Source: CAYLJO01 sp964383905 (GTDB lineage Bacteria > Acidobacteriota > Blastocatellia > Pyrinomonadales > Pyrinomonadaceae). Taken from it: a stretch of DNA of 25,499 nt. The stretch covers positions 1 through 25,499 of the forward strand of contig CAYLJO010000081.1 in NCBI GenBank assembly GCA_964383905.1, read 5' to 3'. Within the stretch, counting starts at the first letter, position 1; the number at the start of each line of letters is the position of its first letter. The position numbers were made by a program, and so were the translations under genes. This document shows positions 15,683 through 22,467 of this stretch, one piece after another. The notes beneath the pieces are model-generated. The model was not told the DNA's origin. It did not search any database and was given only the letters and a program-made list of their open reading frames with translations.

Positions 15683-16817
15683 TCGTCGTCGCGAAGAATT
15701 CCCCACCCTGGCTTCGGGGATTCACCTGCTGAGCCACAGCCTCGGGCCGGTTCCGCGCGCAGCGCGCGCGAGCATGCTGGCCTACACAGAGGCGTGGGAG
15801 CGCCATACCGGCGAGGATGCCTGGGCGACCAGCTGGTGGGAGCTCTCCCGGCACGTCGGTGATCAGATCGCGTGCATCCTCGGCGGGGCACCCGGCTCCG
15901 TACAGATCCAACCCAATACATCCATTGCCCTCTCGACGGTGGCCTCCTGCTTCGACTTCGGTTCCGCTAGGCGCAGTAAAGTAGTCACGACGGCGCTCGA
16001 CTTTCCGTCGATGGGGTATATCTGGGAGGCTCAAAAGCGCCTCGGGGCCAGTGTCCACATCGTTCCGTCAAATGACGGTATCACTACCCCTTTAGAACGG
16101 ATCCTTGAAGCCATCGACGAGACGACCTGTCTTGTCGCCCTGTCACATACTTCCTACCGCAGCTCCTATCGCGTTGACGCGCGGGCGATTGTCGAGCGCG
16201 CGCATCGCATGGGCGCGCTGGTCCTCTTGGATGTGTACCAGTCGGCGGGCGTGGTGGAGATGGACGCCGCCGGTTGGGGGGTCGACTTCCTGATCGGAGG
16301 AACGATCAAGTGGCTGTGCGGGGGGCCTGCTTGCGGCTACCTCTACGTGCGGCCCGACCTCCACAGAGAGCTGCAGCCGCGCCTCACCGGCTGGGTGGCG
16401 CATGCCGAGCCTTTCGAATTCTCCCGCGATATGCGTTATGCCAATTCGGTACGCAGGTTCGCTCAAGGGACGCCAAGCATTCCCGGACTCTATTCTTGCC
16501 TGGCCGGTCTGAACATCGTCGAAGAGGTCGGGCTGCCCGTCATTGCCAAAGAATCACAGCGCAGAACAACCTGGATGGTCGAGTTCGCTTTAGAGCGAGG
16601 ATGGCATCTGAACAGTCCGCAAAGAGGCAGCGAGCGGGGAGGCTCGGTCATGATCCGCGTCGAGGATGCGCCGGAGATGACGTCTCGCCTGGCCGAGCGA
16701 AGGGTGTTCGTCGATTGGCGTCCGGGAGTTGGCTTGCGCCTGTCACCCCACTTCTTCAACACGGATGAAGAGGTGCATCAAGCGATGTCGATCCTCGCCG
16801 AGTTGATCGGCCGGTAG
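15663..16817 (+). CDS. kynureninase-like class V aminotransferase-fold PLP enzyme
   Basis: From ATG 15663 the protein has 384 residues. It shows the fold-type I PLP plan: HLLSHSLGPVP near the N-terminus, VQIQPNTSIAL in the cofactor region, Asp190 in LLDVYQSAGVV (PLP ring nitrogen), and Lys216 in GGTIKWLCGGP as the Schiff-base lysine. GGPACGYLYVR after the lysine and VDWRPGVGLRLSPHFFNT near the end are typical of kynureninases and related class V enzymes. It may therefore cleave or transaminate an amino acid such as kynurenine, but the exact reaction is unproven. No good ribosome site precedes ATG 15663. A TTG at 15651, ten bases after GGAGGAG, is a possible start adding four residues. The gene lies in one overlapping cluster with the hydrolase and the permease. 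Confidence 0.82.
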   Translation: MSESTFNRRREEFPTLASGIHLLSHSLGPVPRAARASMLAYTEAWERHTGEDAWATSWWELSRHVGDQIACILGGAPGSVQIQPNTSIALSTVASCFDFGSARRSKVVTTALDFPSMGYIWEAQKRLGASVHIVPSNDGITTPLERILEAIDETTCLVALSHTSYRSSYRVDARAIVERAHRMGALVLLDVYQSAGVVEMDAAGWGVDFLIGGTIKWLCGGPACGYLYVRPDLHRELQPRLTGWVAHAEPFEFSRDMRYANSVRRFAQGTPSIPGLYSCLAGLNIVEEVGLPVIAKESQRRTTWMVEFALERGWHLNSPQRGSERGGSVMIRVEDAPEMTSRLAERRVFVDWRPGVGLRLSPHFFNTDEEVHQAMSILAELIGR

Positions 16818-16828
16818 GCCGTCTGATC

Positions 16829-17593
16829 TCAATTTATGTCGTAGCGCGCGCCGGGACTGCCCGCCGGATAAAACAGACCGAGGAGCCGGAGTTCATCCCG
16901 TCCCCTATTTTCGACGCAGTGAACCTGGCGCTTGGGTAAGTAAACGCATGATCCCGCGCCGATCTCCGTGCTGGTTTCGCCGGCCCACATCCGGCCCGTC
17001 CCGCGCAGGATAAATAGGACCTCTTCATACGTGTGAAAGTGGTCGGGCGCGCGACCCGGAGGGATTGAGCCGACGAACTGTGTCACCCGCGCGCTCCCGA
17101 CTTCCGTATCAACCAAAACGCGGTACCAGCGGTCGGCCGTGGGGACAGCTTTGCGCTCGGCAAGGCGCACGACGGGTGGCCGCGCAGGCGGTCTGGCCTG
17201 CCGAGAGTGAGACGTCAAGGCCGGAACAATCGCCGTCCCGCCCAAAGGCTCCGGGCACCGTGAGCTGATGAGGACGAGCGGCCCCGGGCCGGGGTTATTA
17301 ACGGTCAAGGTCTCACCCGGCCGGAGATAGATGCCGGTCTCCGCGTGAATTTGATAAGGCCAGCCTTCAATAAAAACGGTGGCTTCTCCCTCCAGGGCGT
17401 AAAGGATCTCGTCGCAGTCCTTGTTGCATAGCCCCGGCGAGAGGCCGGGCAAAAACTCCATGATTCGAAGTGAGATGGCTTGTGCGCCAGCCGCCCGGCC
17501 CAACTGGTTCCATATACGCAATGTCCCTTCCACGGCCGGCGTGCCTTCCCTCCCGCCGGTAACACGGCAACCACCCTCTAGAAGAACGATCAT
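16829..17593 (-). CDS. bicupin protein with metal site in the C-terminal cupin only
   Basis: The 254-residue protein starts at ATG 17593 after GAGG. It contains two cupin barrels. The C-terminal one has the full metal set: His185 and His187 in DHFHTYEEVLF, Glu191, and His225 in QVHCVEN. The N-terminal one (about 45-115) keeps the barrel shape (DEILYALEGEATVFIEG) but replaces the histidines with Cys56 and Cys60 (LCNKDCDE), so it is probably structural. Bicupins of this layout include ureidoglycine aminohydrolase-like, oxalate decarboxylase-like and isomerase families; none can be chosen safely. It converges with the PLP-enzyme gene, with 11 bases between their ends, and lies downstream of hpt on the same strand. 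Confidence 0.8.
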   Translation of the reverse strand: MIVLLEGGCRVTGGREGTPAVEGTLRIWNQLGRAAGAQAISLRIMEFLPGLSPGLCNKDCDEILYALEGEATVFIEGWPYQIHAETGIYLRPGETLTVNNPGPGPLVLISSRCPEPLGGTAIVPALTSHSRQARPPARPPVVRLAERKAVPTADRWYRVLVDTEVGSARVTQFVGSIPPGRAPDHFHTYEEVLFILRGTGRMWAGETSTEIGAGSCVYLPKRQVHCVENRGRDELRLLGLFYPAGSPGARYDIN

Positions 17594-17695
17594 TCTTACC
17601 TCTTCCTGATCCTGGCATTCCCTGCAAGCCGGGGCCTGCCGTTATCTCACCACCGGAGGTGCGCGCTTTTATTGTGCGAGGAGTGATTGGTAAAC

Positions 17696-18262
17696 TCAAT
17701 CGCCAACTGTTTTAAGAATCGCAACGTACGGCAGGTTGCGGTAGCGTTCGGCGAAATCAAGGCCGTAGCCGACGACGAAGGCGTCCGGTATCTTGAAGCC
17801 GAGATAGTCAATTTTAACGTCGCGCTGCCGCCGCTCGTATTTGTCGAGGAGCGCGACGAGCTTGACGCTTGCTGCGCCGCGCTGGCGCAGGTTGGCGAGC
17901 AGATAGGAGAGCGTGAGCCCCGTGTCAACGATATCCTCCACAACGAGGATGTCGCGCCCTTCGATCGGCACGTCCAGATCTTTCACAATCCGCACTTCGC
18001 CCGAGGTGCGCGTTGATGCGCCGTAGCTTGAGATCGCCATGAACTCGATGCCGAGGCGCAGATCAATCGCACGTATCAGGTCGCTGATGAAGATGGACGC
18101 CCCCTTCAATACGCCGATCAGCAGAGGGTTGCGGCCCGCGTAATCGCGCGCGATCTCTGCGCCCAGCTCGCCGATGCGTATCTGAATAGCCTCGGCGGAA
18201 AAGAGCGGCTCCAGATTTGGGTTGCTGAACTCCGACGTGATGTGAGCGGAAGAAGTGGCCAA
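17696..18262 (-). CDS. hpt: hypoxanthine phosphoribosyltransferase
   Basis: Hpt makes IMP (and often GMP) from the free base and PRPP in purine salvage. The PRPP-binding loop VVEDIVDTGLTL lies at 107-118, with LLIGVLKGASIF at 47-58 and MAISSYG at 75-81. The C-terminal LGFKIPDAFVVGYGLDFAE (154-172) contacts the purine. The start chosen is TTG 18262, six bases after GGAG, giving 188 residues; the TTG at 18274 would overlap that ribosome site. The usual length is about 170-190. It is divergent from a split 5'-nucleotidase, so purine nucleotide breakdown and salvage genes sit back to back. Confidence 0.93.
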   Translation of the reverse strand: MATSSAHITSEFSNPNLEPLFSAEAIQIRIGELGAEIARDYAGRNPLLIGVLKGASIFISDLIRAIDLRLGIEFMAISSYGASTRTSGEVRIVKDLDVPIEGRDILVVEDIVDTGLTLSYLLANLRQRGAASVKLVALLDKYERRQRDVKIDYLGFKIPDAFVVGYGLDFAERYRNLPYVAILKTVGD

Positions 18263-18394
18263 GATTATCTCCAATCAAAAATTTGATGGTTTGATCGTTT
18301 GGCTATTGATTCATTGATTAAATTACAAAACCCGGTTAACGTTTGCGTGCGCCCTCATGCTGCGACATACTAAAGAAGCTCTCTCCGCAGGTCA

Positions 18395-19330
18395 ATGTTT
18401 CAAGCGAAAGGGAAAAGAGTGAAAGATTCGATACTGTGTGCATGCGGCACCGCCCTATGGCTGCTGTGCCTGATCTCGCCCGGCGCGAACATCGCTATGG
18501 GGCAGCAGGCCGGGGCCGAAACCGCGCGCCCTGCGGCCCCATGCAGTGCACCGACTCCTGCGACAAGCGATAGCAAGCCTTCGGATTCATCTGTCGAAAT
18601 TCACGCGCGCGCGACGGAGCGCGCCATTGATGCGAGCATCCCGGATGATCCGGCGGTGGATGCGATGTTAGCGCCTTACAGCCCTAAGGTGCGCGCTCTC
18701 AATGTGGTAATCGGACGCCTTGCGGGCGATCTGAAGAAGGAAGGGGTGGGCGGCGGGTCCCTCGGCAATTTCGTCGCCGATGCAATCCGGGCGAGCGCCC
18801 AAGGCAAGCTCGGCAAATCCGTTCCGCTCGCTGTCACTAACACCGGCGGGCTGCGCAAAGATGTCATCGGGGCGGGCGACCTGCGCGCGCTCGATATTTT
18901 CGATCTGCTCCCGTTTGAGAACGCGCTCGTCACAGTTGATCTGACCGGCGAGCAGCTCTTGCGTTTCCTCGGCACCATCGTCGCGCAGCGTGACGCCCAG
19001 TCCGGCGCCCTCCTCCGCTATCGAACTACTGCCGAGAAGAAAAATGAGCTTATTAACGCAAAGCTGATCGGTCCGGGCGGGGCTTTGTATCCGGTTGACC
19101 CGGCGGCCATTTACACCATCGTCACGAGTGATTATCTTGTCAAGCGCGGCGGCAATTACGCCGTCCTGAAGGAGGGCCGGAACGTACGCCCGTTGGGTCT
19201 GACACTGCGCGATGCCGTGCTTGAATACGTAAAAGCAGAGACGGCGGCGGGACGACCGCTCAAGCCAACGCCGGGTGGGCGTTTCATCTCTGAACAAACG
19301 GGCGCGGCGAAGACAGAAGGTAAGCAATGA
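18395..19330 (+). CDS. 5'-nucleotidase C-terminal (substrate-binding) domain protein, exported
   Basis: The 311-residue protein starts with a signal peptide (hydrophobic core about 13-30, LCACGTALWLLCLISPG). It then carries only the C-terminal domain of the UshA/5'-nucleotidase family: GGSLGNFVADAIR, AVTNTGGLRKDV, DLLPFENALVTVDLTGEQL and YTIVTSDYLVKRGGNY. In UshA this domain binds the nucleoside part and follows the metal-binding domain in one chain. Here it stands alone and is encoded first, with its stop overlapping the catalytic-domain gene by four bases (ATGA). The two products probably assemble outside the cytoplasm. A GTG at 18419 is an alternative start that keeps the signal peptide. 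Confidence 0.88.
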   Translation: MFQAKGKRVKDSILCACGTALWLLCLISPGANIAMGQQAGAETARPAAPCSAPTPATSDSKPSDSSVEIHARATERAIDASIPDDPAVDAMLAPYSPKVRALNVVIGRLAGDLKKEGVGGGSLGNFVADAIRASAQGKLGKSVPLAVTNTGGLRKDVIGAGDLRALDIFDLLPFENALVTVDLTGEQLLRFLGTIVAQRDAQSGALLRYRTTAEKKNELINAKLIGPGGALYPVDPAAIYTIVTSDYLVKRGGNYAVLKEGRNVRPLGLTLRDAVLEYVKAETAAGRPLKPTPGGRFISEQTGAAKTEGKQ

Positions 19331-20295
19331 TCACCCGACGCAAATTCTTAAGCACATCAATAGCGTGTGGCGCAGCGCTCTCTTTCTCGCGGAGCGCTTT
19401 CTCATCGTTCGCTCCGGCAAACTTTCCGGCACTCGCTGCGCCGCTCCTTGAGCCCGGACCGGGCGAGACGCTGCTCACCATCCTGCACACGAACGACGTG
19501 CATTCACAGATTGATCCGCTCCCGGCAAACGACAAGTACGCGGGCAAAGGCGGAGTGGCCCGGCGTGCCACTCTGGTTAAGCGGGTCCGACGGGAGAATC
19601 CTAACACCCTGCTGGTTGACGCCGGCGATGCGTTCCAGGGGACGCCCTACTTCAACTTCTTTCGCGGCGAAGTGGAGTACAAGGCCATGTCGGCCATCGG
19701 TTACGACGTGGGAACTTTAGGCAACCACGACTTCGATAACGGCGTCGAAGCCCTCGCCGCAGCGATGAGGTTCGCTAACTTTGATTTCGTTTCGGCTAAC
19801 TACGACGTGCACGGCACAGCCATCGAGAGCCGCGTCAAGCCTTACGTCGTGCGCGAAGTTGGAGGCGTGCGAGTCGGCATCTTCGGGCTGGGGATTAACC
19901 TGGTGGGTTTGAATGCGCCGGATACTTTCAAGGGTGTAAAATATCTCGACCCTGTTAACACGGCGCGCGGGTCTGTGCAGGTTTTACGCGAGCGCGAGCA
20001 TTGCGCGATGGTCGTGTGCCTCTCACATCTGGGTTACTATGAACACCCGGAAAAGGGTGAGACCGGCGATTCGCAAGTTGTTGCGCAGGTGGACGGCATA
20101 GATTTTATCGCCAGCGGCCACACGCACACTTTTATGGAAAAGCCCGTGCTCGCCAGGCAGCCTTCCGGCAAAGAGACCGTGATCTTTCAGGTGGGTAAGA
20201 GCGGCATTTACCTGGGCCGCGTAGACTTCCTCCTGCGCGCAGGAAAAGTAACGGCTTCCGCCGGGCGTTTATTGGACTTACGCGATACATCATAA
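19327..20295 (+). CDS. 5'-nucleotidase/UshA-family metallophosphatase catalytic domain, Tat signal
   Basis: The 322-residue protein begins with a twin-arginine signal (TRRKFLST, residues 3-10), so it is exported folded, likely with metals loaded. Two-metal phosphoesterase motifs are intact: TNDVHS (55-60, Asp57 and His59), VDAGD (97-101), LGNHDFDNG (131-139), CLSHLG (His234) and SGHTHTF (263-269). It ends after the catalytic domain, without the nucleotide-binding domain, which the preceding gene supplies. Likely reaction: hydrolysis of nucleotides to nucleosides and phosphate in the periplasm. Interestingly, the partner has a Sec-type signal and this one a Tat signal. Downstream lies a large palindrome, then rpiB. 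Confidence 0.92.
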   Translation: MITRRKFLSTSIACGAALSFSRSAFSSFAPANFPALAAPLLEPGPGETLLTILHTNDVHSQIDPLPANDKYAGKGGVARRATLVKRVRRENPNTLLVDAGDAFQGTPYFNFFRGEVEYKAMSAIGYDVGTLGNHDFDNGVEALAAAMRFANFDFVSANYDVHGTAIESRVKPYVVREVGGVRVGIFGLGINLVGLNAPDTFKGVKYLDPVNTARGSVQVLREREHCAMVVCLSHLGYYEHPEKGETGDSQVVAQVDGIDFIASGHTHTFMEKPVLARQPSGKETVIFQVGKSGIYLGRVDFLLRAGKVTASAGRLLDLRDTS

Positions 20296-20298
20296 AAA

Positions 20299-20373
20299 AG
20301 TGGTCAGTAATCAGTACTCAGTAATCAGCCAAAAACTAACTACTGAGTACTGACCACTGAGGCCTGATTACTG
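20299..20373. repeat. REP-like palindromic element of CAGTA units
   Basis: The left side has AGTGGTCAGTA (20299-20309) and AGTACTCAGTA (20313-20323). The right side has TACTGAGTACTGACCACT (20341-20358), which is their reverse complement when six bases of the left arm are looped out. A further CTGATTACTG (20364-20373) complements the two TCAGTAATCAG units at 20304-20314 and 20318-20328. The whole forms a near-perfect cruciform or hairpin. It starts 4 bases after the nucleotidase stop and ends 5 bases before the rpiB ATG, so it could act as terminator, mRNA stabiliser or translation block. Such CAGTA-rich palindromes look like mobile REP-type elements. Confidence 0.85.
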
Positions 20374-20377
20374 GTTT

Positions 20378-21220
20378 ATGTCCGACGATCAGGAAACTCG
20401 TGACCGCGTACGCGCTCTCGTTCGCGACGTACTTAACAGTGCGATTCCCGCTGAAGAAGAGATGGCCTCCGGCGGCGCGGCGCCCGCCGGCCCGATGTCA
20501 CCGGGAACGGCGGGAGGGTGCTCATCCGTACCGAGCCGGTTCATTTCTATCGCGCCTGAGAAAGCGTCAAACCCTGAACCGGATCCGGCCTTCACGCGCG
20601 ATGAGTCCTCCAAGGCGGTCATTACCGAAGACGACGTGCGTGGCTTAGCAGAAGGCGCGCGTCTGCGCGTCGCGGAAGGCGCACGCCTGACGCCGCTCGC
20701 CGCCGACATCGTGCGCGAGCGGAAAATTGAGCTGGTCCGCCGCGCCCCGCGTCGCGGCTCACGCGCAAACAAACTCGTCGCCGTCGGCGCCGATCACGGT
20801 GGCTACGCGATGAAGGAGGAATTAAAGAAGTTTCTCGGCGAACTCGGCCAACGCGTCCGCGATTATGGCACCAACTCCGAAGAGGCCGTCGATTATCCAG
20901 ACATTGCCCACGCCGTTGCGCGCGCCGTCGCCGACTCTCAGGCAGACGTCGGCATCATCATTGACGGGGCGGGCGTCGGCTCCGCGATGACCGCCAACAA
21001 AGTTCCCGGCGTGCGCGCAGCCGCCTGCTACTCTGTCTCAGTCGCGAAGAATTCCCGCGAGCACAACGACGCCAACGTCCTCACCCTCGGCAGCAAGACG
21101 ATCACCGGTGCCGAGATGCGCGAGATCGTGCGCGCCTGGTTAACTACCGAGATCAAAGAGGAGCGGCACCGCAAACGCGTTGCGAAGATTGACGCCATCG
21201 AGCGACAATACAAGTGTTAA
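20378..21220 (+). CDS. rpiB: RpiB-like sugar-phosphate isomerase with N-terminal microcompartment-targeting-like extension
   Basis: The 280-residue protein is about 130 residues longer than usual RpiB. Residues about 131-280 are the RpiB/LacAB domain: VGADHGGYAMKEEL, DYPDIAHAVA, GAGVGSAMTANKVPGVRAA and SREHNDANVLTLG. The position normally holding the catalytic Cys (CGTG) is Asp196 (IIDGAGVGS), and the Glu used by mycobacterial RpiB is Ser202, so catalysis may differ. Residues 6-21 form an amphipathic helix (ETRDRVRALVRDVLNS), followed by a flexible Gly/Pro/Ala linker. A segment at 81-122 (VITEDDVRGL, GARLTPLAADIVRERKIEL) resembles the EutT N-terminus. Both are typical of microcompartment cargo. 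A possible ribosome site (GAGG, 15 bases upstream) lies in the palindrome; ATG 20462 is an alternative start that would remove the helix. Confidence 0.88.
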   Translation: MSDDQETRDRVRALVRDVLNSAIPAEEEMASGGAAPAGPMSPGTAGGCSSVPSRFISIAPEKASNPEPDPAFTRDESSKAVITEDDVRGLAEGARLRVAEGARLTPLAADIVRERKIELVRRAPRRGSRANKLVAVGADHGGYAMKEELKKFLGELGQRVRDYGTNSEEAVDYPDIAHAVARAVADSQADVGIIIDGAGVGSAMTANKVPGVRAAACYSVSVAKNSREHNDANVLTLGSKTITGAEMREIVRAWLTTEIKEERHRKRVAKIDAIERQYKC

Positions 21221-21317
21221 ACCTTATACTTCGCCAGAGATACATCTCATAAGGGCAATTGCGTAAATGTTGTATTCGCACAATGGCAGTCTTGAACATT
21301 GAGGAAGTCAATAGGTG

Positions 21318-21545
21318 ATGACTAAAACTGTGGATATTCAAGAAGCCCAATTGCCGGAATTGCTGGCATTGGCTTTAGAGGGTAATGAGGTAATAATTAC
21401 GGAAAACAACAAACCCGTAGCGCGATTGATTCCCCTTACTTCATCAAATAAGCCCCGTGTGGCTGGTTTGAACAGGGGCAAGGTGTGGGTGAGCGAAGAT
21501 TTTGATGAACCGCTGCCGGAAGAATTCTGGACGGGAGCAGTATGA
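21318..21545 (+). CDS. Phd/YefM-type antitoxin
   Basis: From ATG 21318 the protein has 75 residues. It starts TKTVDIQEAQLPELLALAL, then EVIITENNKPVARLIPL, the signature of the Phd/YefM fold that binds operator DNA and the toxin. The tail ends DEPLPEEFWTG, a common toxin-binding end in VapC-paired members. A GTG at 21315 is an equally open start. The stop overlaps the toxin start by four bases (ATGA). Autoregulation with the toxin is usual in the family. The pair sits between rpiB and the SnoaL-like gene, interrupting the nucleoside-related series. Confidence 0.9.
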   Translation: MTKTVDIQEAQLPELLALALEGNEVIITENNKPVARLIPLTSSNKPRVAGLNRGKVWVSEDFDEPLPEEFWTGAV

Positions 21546-21928
21546 AACTGCTACTGGACACCCACGCTTTTATATGGTGGGCGAGCGAACCAGAGAAACT
21601 TTCACCGAAGGTGCCTGCTTTATGCGAAGATGGAGGAAACAGCCTGCTACTGAGTGTGGTCAGTGTCCGGGAGATGCAGATAAAACTCCAGTCGGGTAAG
21701 TTGAAACTCAATCTTCCCTTACGGGAGTTGACTGAGAGCCAACAACAAACGAACGGTTTGCACATTCTATCAATTAATTTGGAGCACGTTCTGGCATTAG
21801 ACGCCTTGCCTGCTCATCATAAAGATCCATTCGACAGGCTATTAATTGTGCAGGCTAATGAGGAGGACGCGTCTCTTGTGAGCATGGATCATGTGTTTTC
21901 GGATTATCCTGTGAAATTGTTGTGGTGA
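21542..21928 (+). CDS. vapC: VapC-type PIN-domain toxin
   Basis: The 128-residue protein has the complete PIN-domain set: Asp6 in LLLDTHAFIWW, Glu44 in VSVREMQIK, Asp95 and Asp99 in HHKDPFDRLLIVQA, and Asp116 in VSMDHVF. HHKDPFDR is diagnostic for the subgroup that pairs with Phd-like antitoxins. Such toxins are RNases acting on tRNA or rRNA when freed. Length and active site are normal, so it is probably functional. Base composition here is more AT-rich than in the flanking metabolic genes, which suggests insertion by transfer. Confidence 0.93.
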   Translation: MKLLLDTHAFIWWASEPEKLSPKVPALCEDGGNSLLLSVVSVREMQIKLQSGKLKLNLPLRELTESQQQTNGLHILSINLEHVLALDALPAHHKDPFDRLLIVQANEEDASLVSMDHVFSDYPVKLLW

Positions 21929-21989
21929 TTAAAGGGCAGAAGAACGCTTAATATCTTTGGATAGGTCCAATACGACTTGGAGTAAAGAT

Positions 21990-22406
21990 ATGACAACCGA
22001 AAGCAAGGAAGTAATGCGCCGTTGGTTTGAGGAGGTCTGGAATAAGGGGCGGGAGGAGGTGATTGACCAGTTATTTGCTGAGGATGGCGTGGCTCATGGC
22101 CTGGCTGATGAAAGCGGCAGCGAGCTGCGCGGCCCGGAAGGATTTAAGCCCTTCTTTCATAAGTTCCGCGGTGCTTTCCCTGATATTCAGGTAGTAATCG
22201 AGGATGCAATCGCGGAAGGGGACAAGGTCGCCGTTCGCTGTAGCGTTCGGGCCAGGCATACCGGAGAAGGACTTGGACTGGCCGCGACCAACCAGCCCGT
22301 AGCGATCAACGGCATGTGCATCGCCCGCGTTAAAAACGGTAAGATCGTCGAAGCCTGGAACAACTTCGACTTCATGGGCCTTTTTCAACAGATCGGCGCG
22401 ATCTAA
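21990..22406 (+). CDS. SnoaL-like (NTF2-fold) ester cyclase family protein
   Basis: From ATG 21990, eight bases after GGAG, the protein has 138 residues. Family features are EVMRRWFEEVWNKGREEVIDQL, then LRGPEGFKPFFHKFRGAFPDIQVVIED, then GDKVAVRCSVRARHTGE and KIVEAWNNFDFMGLFQQIG. This is the common SnoaL-like polyketide-cyclase/ester-cyclase profile. The pocket binds small molecules, but these proteins differ widely in activity, and none can be assigned. The open frame starts 11 codons earlier, without a ribosome site. It lies on the same strand between VapC and deoC. Confidence 0.85.
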   Translation: MTTESKEVMRRWFEEVWNKGREEVIDQLFAEDGVAHGLADESGSELRGPEGFKPFFHKFRGAFPDIQVVIEDAIAEGDKVAVRCSVRARHTGEGLGLAATNQPVAINGMCIARVKNGKIVEAWNNFDFMGLFQQIGAI

Positions 22407-22467
22407 TCAGCAACGGACTCGCTGATTTCGCCGTTAAATCCCCTGAGATTCAGGAGCATTTGCACGG

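Noticed and set aside
20299..20373. CRISPR-like repeats
   Set aside because: The repeated CAGTA units have no unique spacers of regular length; they form a palindrome instead.
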